A stretch of DNA of 64,000 nucleotides from assembly GCA_025201345.1 (NCBI GenBank), contig JAIXMG010000013.1, forward strand, positions 124,001-188,000. The letters are read 5' to 3'. Positions 49,166-60,077 of this stretch are shown in pieces. A program made the translations under genes and the position numbers. This DNA is from Thamnidium elegans. Taxonomy: Eukaryota; Mucoromycota; Mucoromycetes; Mucorales; Mucoraceae. The notes under the pieces were generated by a model. The model had not been told where the DNA came from, did not search any database, and saw only the letters and a list, made by a program, of their open reading frames with translations. Position 1 is the first letter of the stretch. Every line of letters starts with the position of its first letter.

Positions 49166-51221
49166 ACAACTGCTTCAAAATAATCTGGTCGCTCTAAATG
49201 GTTGGTCCTCTTCTTTCCTATAAAGCCTTTGCTTACTCTGCTTATATCCTCTCTTGAGAAATACATAAACTTTTAGGCATGTTACTTTTCTTTTTTTTTA
49301 AAAAAAAATCCCTCTCTCTAATATTTTCCTAGTTACTAGATGTAAAAAAAAACATTACCTTGTGGCGTACAGTCTCGTTTACTCTATACCTATGGCGTTT
49401 TCAAGTAAAATATGTTGGCTCTGCCGTTTTGATGATGATGTCTGAAAGCACTCTGGCGACTAGGATGGTCATCATCGATCCAGTTATTTTTCTTTCTTTT
49501 TTAAAAAAAAAATGGTTGGGTTATAAGCGTACTTGGTCCTCGACTAGCTTGGTTTTCAAGGGAAGGGTATTCTCCTCTGTCTTTAGCCTATCTTTGGGAC
49601 TGTTTGAAAAAAAACTAGTCTGCTATCAAGCGGAATATCAAGCACCTTCAATAATAATCTTATGCTTCACACTTAACACAAAAAATAAAAATTCCTTTTC
49701 TCTTTTAATAAATTTAAACTGTACATTACAAAGTACCTGCTATTTTTTTCTTATAAAACAAAATAAAACGCTATTCTCTTTTTTAAATATGACCAATAGG
49801 GCTCACAATTGAAAAAAAAATTGACTATTCGTAACTCACTCTGTGACTAACTTCAAATATACTTCAACGCCATGGCACTGTCACAATTGACACCAGGTTA
49901 TACATTTTCTTAAAGCGATAAACTTCTTTTCAGGCACTGTTATAAAATATTTGTTTTAGATGTATTATGTTTATTGAACCCTTTTATATATTGGATTTGG
50001 TTTATTGAAAAAAAAGTAAGTTTATAGCTATCAAAGTTAACATGTACTTTAATTTTTGTAACGCATCTCATACTTAAAGTAAAAGTTTGCCTTGTAAAAG
50101 TATATATATATATACTCTATATACTCATAAATTATTCATAAGTTCACATTACAGTTAAGAACAGTCATCAGTCTTACATGACCATGTCTAAGGTACATCC
50201 TGAAAGATCCTTTTTTTTAAACAAAATTAAGGTTTGAAAGGTTTAAACCTGGTGGCACGTCAACTCTTTTTACAAATAGAAGTTATCACCACAAAAAAAA
50301 GTAGAAATAATCGAGAAAACTATAAAGCAACAAGCGGTTTTCAATATTTAATGTTAAAGGCAATGTCTTGACGACTAACTTTCACTAAGTAACTTGGGCA
50401 AAAGAACCATTTCCTGACTTTTAATTATACACAGAAAACACCTTATTTTAAACACTAATAAAATTACTTTTTTTTTTAGAAGTGATGCCTGAATGTTCGT
50501 ATAAAAACGAATATTTTAAAAAGGATAACGGATGAACAATGATGGGTTATAGTAATTTAAATAGTTCCCGAACCCACACAAGCTATTGTACAGGAAAATA
50601 TACTGTATATATTATTCTACGAAAACTCGAAAATTAAATTCTATTAAAAACTTTATTGTTATCAATTAAAATAGTACAGAGCTATGTATTAAAATGACAC
50701 ATAATTAATTATTTTATATAATTTATTTCATTATACTCTCTCTATCATTTTGATTCTTATTCTTTTTGTTTATGAATAATATTAGTAAATAATACACTTT
50801 TGAAGACTAGAAGCTTTTTTATAATTTCTTCGTAAATTAAATAAACACATCTCGAAAATAGTTTTTTATACATTTAGTAGTTTTGTTAAATTGTATTCCA
50901 CCCTGAAATCGAATAGTGGTAATAGTGGTGTTAAAGCGAGGGACTGAGAAGCTAGAAAAATAGTACTTGGCAAAATTGAGCAGAAGAAAGCTGAGAGGTG
51001 GAAAGAATATGTATATTTTGAGATGCTCAAATCCAAGCTTACCACATACGAAACATTAGTATATGATAATAACCTTGTTTTAATGTGTTTAATTTAACCT
51101 TTTTCATACTTAATTAGCCTTTTGTTGCATTAATAACTGAAGATTATTCACACGCGTTGTCAACAACATTCCAAAATACTAGTTACCTTTAGCGGAGCAG
51201 ACTAGTTACAGTTTAAGAACA
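47805..51221. other. Long gene-poor region
   Basis: About 3.4 kb. 48190-48560 is less AT-rich, contains TATATAAA at about 48229, and reads through as a 92-codon minus-strand frame of doubtful coding quality. Its right edge has TGGTTGATCCTG, the phrase that opens eukaryotic 18S rRNA, but the following bases do not match, so I do not call rRNA. 49360-49560 is another less AT-rich patch with no good frame. The rest is AT-rich spacer with homopolymers. Confidence 0.45.
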
Positions 51222-51799
51222 ATGTCAGTCACCATACCTATCTCTAGAGAAGCATTTGAGAAACACGTCAATCTCTACAATTAAGCTAACGTTGGTGAGG
51301 AGCTGTAAATACTATATAATACTTTTAAAGTCTATATCCTGACGGATACCAAAACATTGGAAGTTAACTGCTCCAAACATAAATTACTTATCCACAAAAA
51401 TAACTATTTGCGTAAAATACAAAAACTCAAAAGCCAAACTGTTAGTAGTAATACTATAATATATGAATATAAATACGTACTTACGAGTAATTGTAGGAGC
51501 TTGGGAAAGAGGTAAGAAGTATTTGAAAACCAAATGTCTACCCTATTATCCAAGATCAAGCAAAGCGACAATATTTCAGCAAGAAGTTACTTTGTAGTAA
51601 GTAATTAATCATATATTAAAGGATATGAAGCAAACAAAATTAAGTATATTCTTTTTAGTCTTCTATGAAATCAAGAGAAGATTTGAGATCAGCCTACTAA
51701 AGTAAGAATTTGAATAGACAAAGGAGGACTTTAGAGTTAAGAAAAATTAGATCTAAAAGACTGTCTAACATCCAGAGTGCGTCAATTTCTACTCATTGA
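51222..51799 (+). pseudogene. Decayed gene with in-frame TAA stops
   Basis: One reading frame stays coherent from ATG 51222 through an intron to TGA 51797-51799, but carries several in-frame TAA codons. Parts read MSVTIPISREAFEKHVNLYN, ANVGEEL, VYILTDTKTLEVNCSKHKLL, and MSTLLSKIKQSDNISARSYF. A GTAAGT donor follows at 51597 and an acceptor at 51657-51658, then SSMKSREDLRSAY, a TAA, and SKNLNRQRRTLELRKI to the end. All interruptions are TAA (after Asn-20, seven codons later, after ..SLGKR, and after ..RSAY), each one base from a common Gln, Lys or Glu codon. The helical, charged sections look like a coiled-coil protein. Family not recognised. Confidence 0.5.
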
Positions 51800-52281
51800 T
51801 AGTAGTACCAACTAGATTTTTATATATAAAGGGTAGATTCTCTCCAAAAATTTCGGTGTTTCTACACCGCACTTCATCAGTGGTAAAAATTATTTAGAAA
51901 CTTTCTCTCAAAAAGAATAGAAACTGTTTAGCTGAAAAGATGACTTTTCAAAGCCTTCTATTACACCTGCAAAAGGATGCACGGTTCAATTAGCATGGTC
52001 GATTAAAAAAGCGTGGCATGTTATGTTTCACGTATCTTCATGAAAGACTGCTGCTCTAAGAATAACCATATCGGTTTGTATAAACATAAATGGAAAACAA
52101 AAAACGAAAACGCGAGGGAGGTATCACTTTACTCATGGCGTATTTATACTGCATTAATCATTTATATTGTTCCAACTTGATTCACACAAGTTTCTTTTTT
52201 ATGCGAATAAAGCAAAGTAAAACATGTGCAAAAAAATAACTAATAATAATAATAATCTATAACGTGTTTTTTCTCTTTATT
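51800..52281. other. Intergenic region
   Basis: Spacer between the decayed gene and the 3' end of the Sel1-repeat gene. A short perfect hairpin, CGGTGTTTCTACACCG, lies at about 51863-51878. No coding frame. Confidence 0.5.
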
Positions 52282-53110
52282 TTACATGATGATACATTCA
52301 TCTTTTTTCTTTTCTGTTGTTTCATTCACCGATTTCCCTTGTAACCTCTGCACGGCTCTCGGCTCGCCATGTTCCGCAGCCACGGTGTACCACATCAAGG
52401 CCTCATTAGGATCTTTTTGACACCCAATGCCTACTTCTGAAAAGTATCCTACAGTATACTCAGCCTTTGGTAGTTTTTTATCTGCAGCGCGTTTCGCCCA
52501 AAGATACGCTTTCGTATCCGACTGAGGCAGCAAATCCACACATCCTACCAAGTACCAAGCGGTCAACGCAAAGCAAGCTTCTTTGTGACCTTGCTCTGCA
52601 GCAATGGTATAATAATGAATAGAAAGCGCCGGGTTTGGTTGACAGTTTAGTTTGCTGTACTCGTAACACTCTCCTAATTTAAAAGCCGAAGGCGCGTGCG
52701 TCATATCGGCTGCTTGTGCCAGCAGAGAAATAGCATACGCATGATCGACAAATACAATATTGGGGATTCCCGAGATATGAAAATTGGCTAATTCGTAAAG
52801 CGCGTCTGGGGAAGAAGCTTCGGCGGCTCGACCGTACCACTTTACAGACTCCTTTGGTGATTTTGAAAGCCCTAGTTCTCCATTCATATAAGCTGAACCT
52901 ATTCTGTACATGGCATCTGGGTGACTTTGTGAAGCTGCTTTTCTATCAAAATAAAAAACTTGTAAGTAATAATTTTAAAAAAATGATCAAAAAAAAAAAA
53001 ATTTACTTGTAAAATTGAATTGCTTTAGTTCCATTGATACGACAGCCTAAACCTTCTTCATAACATTGCCCGGCTCTAAATAAAAAAAATAAAATAAAAT
53101 AAATTAGATT

Positions 53111-53152
<42 letters not shown>

Positions 53153-53615
53153 ACTTTAAAGCAGCATCAGCATGAAGATGCTTTGAAGCCTGTACAAATA
53201 AAGAAAAGGCTTTATCTAATTCAGGTTTTCCTTTTTTACTTGTAACACCTGTAGTTGACAATAAGCCTAATTGGTATTGAGCTCCTGCGTGACCCTTGAT
53301 CGATAGCTGTTTCAATATCTTTTCTGCTTCTGAGATAAATTCCTGTTTATTGGTTTCGATCATAAATACTGCAAAGTCACACTGCAAGTCGGGGTTATGC
53401 GTTCTCTTGACGCTATCACGGTACATGGCGATTGTTTGAGAGTAAGAAAGTAACGAAGCATCTTTTCCGGGTTTTAAGTGAGAGTGGTCCAAGAATTGAT
53501 CAACGTGTTTTAAAGAATCTTGTTGTACTGGGATTTGATGCGGAGGAAGAGGAGGTGGAGGTGGTGTTTCGATGGTATCATTTGTAGATCTTTGGACAAT
53601 AGAACTAGTAACCAT
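52282..53615 (-). CDS. Sel1-repeat chitin synthase activator (Skt5/Chs4-like) with CaaX tail
   Basis: Homolog of yeast Skt5/Chs4, which activates and localises chitin synthase III at the bud neck and septum. The start at 53615 gives a Pro-rich N-terminus. Three exons (53615-about 53155, a 70-nt exon near 53008-53078, and about 52944-52282) encode at least six Sel1/TPR-like repeats: AGAQYQLGLLSTTGV, AGQCYEEGLGCRINGTKAI, AMYRIGSAYMNGELGL, ALYELANFHISGI, SAFKLGECYE, and AEYTVGYFSEVGIGC. The protein ends KKKDECIIM, a CaaX box after a Lys run, predicting farnesylation; yeast Chs4 ends in a similar CaaX motif. This supports a membrane-attached activator rather than a generic Sel1 protein. At about 390 residues it lacks the long N-terminal region of yeast Skt5. 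Confidence 0.87.
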
Positions 53616-54038
53616 TTTATTTATTTATTTTTTTAAAAAAAAAAGGAAGTAAAAAGAGAAAAAGAGCATCATATGGATCTTCTTTTTTTTATAACACGTC
53701 AAGTTACGTCATAAGCAAGTTTTACTAAATACATTGGATAATTGTATTTCCATTTAAACTCTCTCTCTCTCTCCAGTTTTAATTAAATTTTGCCAAGTTA
53801 ATTCTAGCAGGAAAAAAATAAATAAATCACTACAAGTGTGTTGTTAACTCGTGCCATGATAAAAACAAAAAAGACTCGTCCATTAATACTTCTTGTGTAG
53901 ATCTGTTTATGGTTCGGACCGCACACACACACAAAAAAAAAAAAAAAGGTCATTTACATTTCCGCCCAAATAAACATTAAAAAAAAGAGACGAAAGGAAA
54001 AATAATTATTCTTTTTCTGCATCCTTTATATATTCATA

Positions 54039-54447
54039 ATGACTGACGTTATTGGTTATTGTTACGGTCTTATTGTATTCTCTGGTGGAGCCATTGGATA
54101 TCTTAAAGGTAAAGAGAGTTAAAAAAAAAAAGTTTTAATAATAAAAATATTTTAACACGAGAAAAGCTGGCAGTACTATGTCGCTTTTAGCAGGTGCTAT
54201 TTTTGGATTTTTAGCAGCCTATGGTGCATATCTCGATAGTAAAGTATTGGCACTAATTACCAGTTTATTACTCTTATCTGTAATGGGACCCAAATTCTAC
54301 CGAGGTCGTAAAATTATGCCTGCTGGACTTGTTACTATCTTGAGGTAAGAGTAAAATGCTTATTATATATAAAACTTGATTAATAATCCATATTTTAACC
54401 GATATAGCATTATCATGGCCATTCGATATGGTATCACACTGATTTAA
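54039..54447 (+). CDS. TMEM14 family small membrane protein
   Basis: Small integral membrane protein of the TMEM14 (UPF0136) family. Family members sit in mitochondrial or other membranes; vertebrate TMEM14C is linked to porphyrin transport. Three exons (54039-about 54108, about 54170-54343, about 54409-54447) join in frame into about 94 residues with four hydrophobic segments. Diagnostic features are the Gly-rich first segment (YGLIVFSGGAIGYLKAGS), the second with LLAGAIFGFLAAYGAY, a Met/Pro/Arg motif (MGPKFYRGRKIMPAGL), and a final IIMAIRYGITLI. Length and gene layout fit the family. It ends 62 bp from the convergent NADAR/PAH gene. Confidence 0.92.
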
Positions 54448-54508
54448 AGCATATATACTATTTTAAATAAACCTTTGTCTTTTTCTCTTTTTTCCAGTGT
54501 TTTTTATT

Positions 54509-55850
54509 TTATTCAAATAATACTTTTCCCTCATCAGTATTTATAATAATCTTTTTACCCGTAGGAGAAGTAATATAAATAGAGTTCAATTTGTTTTCGG
54601 GTGATAAATCAAGGATATGTCCTGGTGGTAAGAACATTAAAAAGTTACGAATTAACCAAGGTTTTCCTTTAAACAATAATGTAACGCGTTCCAACACTTG
54701 AGGGGTATTAATCCTAACAGCCCCAACCAAAAAAAATAATATATATATTAGTATTTTTTTAGGGCAGATAAAATATATATATACTTTACTTTTCTGATCT
54801 AAAATCGGTCATGATGGCAAGAAATTTGTTGTACGTTTGTGGAGGTTCATCCGTTTTAATTTGTTCCAAATAACCCACTGCGTCCTTCATTTCTACTACT
54901 TTAGGTTCCACTACTTTCTTTTGTTGCTGTTGAGCGCTAATAATAGACGATAATACATGTTGTTTATCTTTACCAAATAACCCTTCAATAACGCGAAGTA
55001 CCTTTTTTTTATATGTATAAGTAACACGTTTTTTTTTTATCATAAAAAACCTTACCTCATCAACACTCTTGGGATTTGTATCCTCTTTTACTACACTCTT
55101 GGGTATCACATCACTTGTAGTTTCCTTTTGATCACCTCTTAAAACGGCTCTTACCCACATCAACAAATGTTGCACTCGACCTTGTTTATCTACCAACTTT
55201 GCCCAGCCTGTTAAAATCAAGGCTCTCTGAAGGTCTTCATTCTGAGCAAACTTTGCTAGCAAGGCACGTCTCCAGGCCTCTACTTTCCTGTTCTCATACC
55301 AATCCTTTTCTTGTTCTTTACTCAGCAAGTCAGATTTTGATCTTGCTAATTGCTTGACCTCAGCCGCCGTTAAACGGCTGGTACCATTACCAGAGTCCAA
55401 AGACAAAGCATGGTAAAATTCGTTTTGAGATATAAACTTGCAGGCGGTCAAGTAATGTACAATGGAAGCCCAGGCATGGTCATCGATATGCAGCATGACT
55501 AGCTGAGCCGTCTTTAATTTTTCGTGTGTGGTGGTAGTGGTATGGTCAAGTTTGGTATCTCGCATATACTCATCGGAGAGCATACGGCGCCAATAAGGGT
55601 ACTGAGTAGAAAGGTAATCATAACTATTATTAACCAAGTCTGACATTGGACATTGTTCACCTGTCAAAGTACCTGGTTGTTTACTGTCGCTTTCAATATC
55701 TAATATAAACGTGGTATCTTGTCGAAAATCTTGGTTAATCCCGCCAAACCCTTCACTTGCATACACTGGTTCTGGTGAATTCACTTCATCTTGATCGTCA
55801 ATTATAAAATCATTAGTAAACTGATTATTCGAAGAACTCTTGTTGGTCAT
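54509..55850 (-). CDS. Fusion protein: NADAR-like (YbiA) domain plus PAH domain
   Basis: Three exons from ATG 55850 (MTNKSSSNNQ) to TAA 54509; the last junction reads DFRSEKINTPQVLERV. Residues about 75-225 show the NADAR/YbiA layout: YPYWRRMLSDE, HIDDHAWASIVHYLTACKF, EFYHALSLDSGNGTSRL, AWRRALLAKFAQNEDLQRAL and ILTGWAKLV. In active NADAR proteins (ADP-ribose glycosidases) the W.S.EHY motif has Glu where this protein has Val-131, and Gln is replaced by Thr, so catalysis is probably lost. Residues about 300-370 form a Sin3-type PAH (paired amphipathic helix) domain: AVGYLEQIK..PQTYNKFLAIM, LERVTLLFKGKPWLIRNF, FLPP. PAH domains bind transcription factors and corepressors. A nuclear role is therefore plausible. 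I know of no described protein with this pair, but I cannot search. Confidence 0.72.
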
Positions 55851-55897
55851 GTTTTTGGCTGTTTGTTTTATAATATGTTGTTGTATTTTTCCCTCTT

Positions 55898-55932
<35 letters not shown>

Positions 55933-57250
55933 CTTAAAATAAAATATGTACGTCTTGTCAAAAATAGAGTAAAAAAAAAAAAAAAAAAAAAATTAAATAA
56001 ATACGCTGAGACTTAAAAAGAAAAAGGTAAAATACACACAAAAAGTAAAAAACAAATATAAAAGAGAGTTTAAACAACGTAAAGTAAAATGGCTTTAAAA
56101 CAAGGGATTTCGCACACACACACACAGTATATCTCGTAAATATAAGTACCAAACTTCTATTATATAACTCTTTTTTCAATACTAACAAATTACTTTTTAG
56201 CAATTGGAACACATGCATGTCGAGATATTTGTACAAATAGAGCCGCAAGTTCTCATCTGATCAACCCGCGTCATATTTGTAAATATAAATTATTTTAGAG
56301 CAAAAAATATTTCCACTAGTTAGAAACATAGTTTCTTCCTTAAACATATCTATTTGAACGATATCTCATATTAATAAAATGCAACAACCGCTAAAATATA
56401 ACTGCTAAAGTAAAACTGCTAAAATAATATAACTACTAAAATGAAACTGCTAAAATAAAACCGATAAAACACAACAACTGCTACATATTCCAACTATCTA
56501 TCTGATAGCTTTTTTCTAGAGCAAAACGAATGTAATAACAACACGGTTCATTTGATAATAAACCATGCGTGGGAATTTACTTTCTTTTTATTGCTAAACC
56601 ATAAATCAGGTCCTCGTCTATGTATAAGGAATGTCGGCTGATTGCTATCAAACCCCTTTCAGTTCGATAAAAAAAAAAAGCAGCAGTAAAAAAGAAACAG
56701 TCTTCTTTTCCCTTCTTTTTTACTATACACACAATAAATTTGTTGTCAAAGTTTATTTTTGTCCTCGGATCAATAGTATCCACACAAAAAGATCTCAGCA
56801 TTCTGCTAGACTAAAGAAAAAGAAATCTAACTTGTTGCTACTACATACTTATGTTCTACTGTAATAAAAAAGAAAATTTAAAGTTTTACAAACTAACTCC
56901 TCATTTAACGCGTAAAAAGATACATGCACATATTCAACAAGTTAACATGACTTGTCTAGAACATGTACATAGATTATAGTATTCATCTCTTTACTTCTTT
57001 GTTTGCCTTTAATTGACCTTTACTTTTACACATCTTTGAAGTGCGAAAGAAAAAAATCAAAATAGCTCACGTCATCTTTAATTCCGTCCAATCATGGCGG
57101 CGATATAAAGATATACCTCATTCTCAGAGCCTGGGGGCTACCAAAAAAAAAAATGCCCTTATCCACACAGCGAAACTCCAAGTGAAGAAAAATAAATTCA
57201 ACAACCCCGCTCTCTCTTTTTTTTTATTTTTTTCCTTGTACCTACATTAA
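55851..57250. other. Divergent intergenic region
   Basis: A 1.4-kb promoter region between two divergent genes, with long T and A runs (55908-55933, 55974-55992) and the degenerate repeat at 56380-56490. No coding frame is supported: frames at 56577-56864 are low complexity on both strands. Confidence 0.5.
56380..56490 (+). repeat. Degenerate AAAACTGCTAAAATA-type tandem repeat
   Basis: At least six imperfect copies of a 14-17 bp unit built on CTGCTAAAAT (variants CCGCTAAAAT, CTACTAAAAT, CCGATAAAAC). Short-period satellite within a promoter region. Confidence 0.7.
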
Positions 57251-57831
57251 ATGACTGCAACAAAAGATTGTATTTCTGAAGCAGGAAAGACTGCCGCCAT
57301 TGCCGGTGGTATGGGTCTCTTTGTCTCCACCATGCAAAACACAATTCAAAAGCATAAGGAAGGAGCAAGAGGAGTTATTACCAGAACTGGTGGTACTATT
57401 GCTTTCTTTGGTAAGTTTTTTTTTTAGATCGAATAGACTATCCCCCATCGTAACTAATAAAAATAAATTGGTATAGCTGCTATGGGTGGTATTTTCACTC
57501 TTGGTGAGTGTGCTGCAAAAGATATTCGTGGAGAGGATGATGCTATTAATGCTGCCATTGGTGGTTGTGCCGCTGGTATGTTGGCTGGTATTAAGAGTAA
57601 GTTTTAAAAAAAATCTTTTTTTTTTTTTTTTTTTGGCGTTTTGAATTAAATATATTATATAAAATAGGCCACTCATTTGCAAAGATGGGAGCTGGTTGTG
57701 CTGCTGTTGGCACTACCATGTATGCATATGAAGCAACTGGACAATTAAAGGGTTCATTTACTGATAAAACTAGAGAAGAAAAGAAACAACACGAAAAGGA
57801 ATTCTTCAAGCAAAAGCAAACCACCGAATAA
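57251..57831 (+). CDS. Tim17/22/23-family protein, complex I NDUFA11/B14.7-like
   Basis: Mitochondrial inner-membrane protein of the Tim17/Tim22/Tim23/Pmp24 superfamily, about 145 residues, most like the complex I accessory subunit NDUFA11 (fungal 21.3 kDa subunit). Three exons join in frame. It has four Gly/Ala-rich segments: AGKTAAIAGGMGLFVSTMQN, GVITRTGGTIAFFAAMGGIF, AINAAIGGCAAGMLAGI and MGAGCAAVGTTMYAYEAT. A charged Lys/Glu C-tail follows (TREEKKQHEKEFFKQK). The first segment is followed by the family's KHKEGARG turn. Assignment to complex I rather than to a translocase is by resemblance and length, so it is less certain than the superfamily. It is convergent with PSF1, 57 bp apart. Confidence 0.82.
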
Positions 57832-57888
57832 ATAAAAAAAAAGAACTTCTTTAAAAAAAGAAAATATATAACAAGTAATTTATTTATT

Positions 57889-58494
57889 TTATACGTGAAT
57901 TAAATAACCCGCTTTAATAAGTGATTCTACATCCGTTCTACGTACATAAAATTGATTTCCCTTTGATAAATTTAACACACCATATTCCGTACTAATTTCT
58001 CCAGCATCGCGTACAACACGTACTTCAATAAATAAATCTACGGGTGGTTCTAATCCTGCACCACCATTTCCGCCTAAATCAATTTCTATAAAACTCTGTT
58101 TATAGATATTTACCATATCAGCATATTCATCTAGAAACTTTTGTTCTGTAGGCCCTAAACTTGCTTTAATTTCTCGTTGAAATTTAGACTGCAATCCAAC
58201 GTTCCAAGATATCTCTTTTAGTTTATTAATACGTTGTCGATGATACGCAAATAACACTCGCTTGTTTCTCTTTACTGCTAAATGGTACAACATGACTTGT
58301 GACATGTTACTCGCATCCGGTGAAGATCCATGAGACTTCATGTAATTTACAATCTCTTTTGCCTTGTTATGAAGTAGACGAATTTCACGACAAATAGTTT
58401 GTATTAATTCATCATTGTAAGGTGAGACAAATAGATCTGAAGTACGCTTTGCTTCTTTAGCTAATTTATAAGCGGATTCTCCAAGTGAAGCCAT
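57889..58494 (-). CDS. PSF1: GINS complex subunit Psf1
   Basis: Subunit of the GINS tetramer (Sld5-Psf1-Psf2-Psf3), part of the CMG helicase at replication forks. Single exon, 201 residues from ATG 58494. It shows the Psf1 layout: an N-terminal helical A-domain (ESAYKLAKEAKR, IREIRLLHNKAKEIV-type helix, MLYHLAVKRNKRVLFAYHRQRINKL), then SLGPTEQKFLDEYADMVNIYK. A small C-terminal B-domain follows (EPPVDLFIEVRVVRDAGEI, YGVLNLSKGNQFYVRRTDVE, LIKAGYL). Human Psf1 is 196 residues. Lack of introns makes it the simplest gene in the area. Confidence 0.95.
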   Translation of the reverse strand: MASLGESAYKLAKEAKRTSDLFVSPYNDELIQTICREIRLLHNKAKEIVNYMKSHGSSPDASNMSQVMLYHLAVKRNKRVLFAYHRQRINKLKEISWNVGLQSKFQREIKASLGPTEQKFLDEYADMVNIYKQSFIEIDLGGNGGAGLEPPVDLFIEVRVVRDAGEISTEYGVLNLSKGNQFYVRRTDVESLIKAGYLIHV

Positions 58495-58921
58495 TTAGTA
58501 TTATTATTATTATTGTTGTTGTTGTTGTTATTGTTGAACACGAAACTGACACGGATTCAGTTTTTTTTTTTTTTTTTTTTTTTCGTAACCGGAGTTAAAA
58601 ATTACATACCAAACCCATCAAGTCACAGATAAAATAAATAAAATAAGGGAGTATGTGAAAGGATGCTAAAGATAAAGAATCATATATTAATAGACTAAAA
58701 TAAAAAAAATAGGTAGGGTGAGAATATGAAAGAGAAGGGGATGTATTATAACTATTTTTACTTGAAGCCTATGATGAAACCGTGCCATCATCACTTGTTG
58801 TCTCCCTTTTTAGGTAATATCTATCTGGTTATTTAAAGGGAATTTTTTTTTTCATCATTTTTTTTTTTTTTTGGTTTTCTTTTACTCTTTCTCTTTTCTA
58901 TCATATAAACCAAAAAAAAAA

Positions 58922-59071
58922 ATGAATCCACTCTCTGTCTTTATGGTTGCCATTGTGCTCTTTAGTTCCGCACAAGCTTTACCTTTATTTGATGCTGATT
59001 TGGCAGCAAGTCCTTTAATGCATGAAGTTCGTTTGAACTATCGTAGAAAACCAATGGAAATTAAAAACTAA
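58922..59071 (+). CDS. Small secreted peptide, 49 residues
   Basis: The ATG at 58922 follows an A-run leader and opens a single-exon frame of 49 residues. MNPLSVFMVAIVLFSSAQA is a clear signal peptide with a predicted cut after AQA. The mature part of about 30 residues (LPLFDADLAASPLMHEVRLN, then YRRKPMEIKN) has no Cys and one dibasic Arg-Arg. The 58494/58922 spacing makes it divergent from PSF1. No family recognised. Very short secreted peptides are often hard to detect, so real expression is not shown by the sequence, but the signal peptide is convincing. It could be a signalling peptide, processed at the dibasic site, or a small cell-wall associated peptide. Confidence 0.65.
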   Translation: MNPLSVFMVAIVLFSSAQALPLFDADLAASPLMHEVRLNYRRKPMEIKN

Positions 59072-59383
59072 AGCCGTTTTATCTCACTCTTTCTCTTTGT
59101 ACATAAAAAAAAACAACTAAGTTTTTTTTTTCTTCTTCTCTGTTCATATTAAATACATATACAAATTTCTATTATTTAAAATAAATAAATAAAAAAAAAA
59201 TCCTTTCATTATCATTCCTCTTTTTTTAAAAAAAAAAAAAAAATCGGTCAAAAGCATCCGAAAAAAAAGCCATTGTAATGCACCCGTCATTAAAACCCAG
59301 TTTTTTTTTTTCTTCTCTCTTTTTATTGCTTTTTTTTTTACGTATTTTTTTTAAAAAAATGGTTTAAAAGGGTTGTTGTTGTC

Positions 59384-60077
59384 TTAAAAAGTAGATCCTT
59401 CAACAGGTTGAGGTAATTTTCTTCCAGTAGTAGCCATTTCTCTATTTTTTTGTTTAAAATACATTAAAAAAAATAATAATAATCACTAAATTAGGTCATA
59501 TTACCTTCTTAATTCAGTCAATACGGTCTCAAGTGTATAATTGCTTTTCCACTGAGCAAGACAGGTTAAACGACTAGCATCAACCTAAATTTAAAAAAAA
59601 AAAGGCTTTAGATTACATTATATACACATATCACACTATGTTTATGTACCTTTCCATTTTGAGGATTGACACTAGGTAAATTAATCCTTGAAACAAATTG
59701 AAGTACAGGTGGTTGGATAGGGTATTGATCACCACAATAGATAGTCAAGCTATAAATGCGATTTTCATGAACAGACTACATAATTATATGTATTAGTTTA
59801 GTATCGTTTTTTTCCCTTTTTCCTTTAGTCTAGTACTTTTTAAATAATTTACATGAGGTGCTCCGAGAATAGTGGCGTGCCAGTTATGCATCAAACGATC
59901 GTCATCTGCTAATCCATAACTACAAGAACCATCACCAAGTCCCTTTTCTCCCTTTTCTAACTCTTCTAATAAACGGAAATTACGAGGCACTAAAAAATAA
60001 TAAAAGAAACGCGTTCAACTTTTCTTTTCTTTTTTTCTTTCTTTTTTCTTTTTCTTTTTTTTTTTACCTTGTGTCAT
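59384..60077 (-). CDS. MMS2: Ubiquitin E2 variant (Mms2/UEV-like)
   Basis: Catalytically dead E2 that pairs with Ubc13 to build K63-linked ubiquitin chains in error-free DNA damage tolerance. Four exons from ATG 60077 (MTQ) to TAA 59384 join into about 140 residues. Family features: [21 protein letters not shown] at the start, [40 protein letters not shown] core, and [39 protein letters not shown] and the C-terminal [13 protein letters not shown] complete it. The active-site Cys of true E2s is absent at its position after the NPxxG turn, as expected for a UEV. Shares a 440-bp divergent promoter with the NMN adenylyltransferase. Confidence 0.93.

Noticed and set aside
49360..49812. 150-codon plus-strand frame in a less AT-rich patch
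   Set aside because: The first 50 codons are unremarkable and the rest is homopolymer-driven; a possible worn retrotransposon end was considered but no domain could be supported.
56577..56864. Frames on both strands between the NADAR/PAH and Tim17-family genes
   Set aside because: Low complexity, no conserved motif, and they overlap each other on opposite strands.
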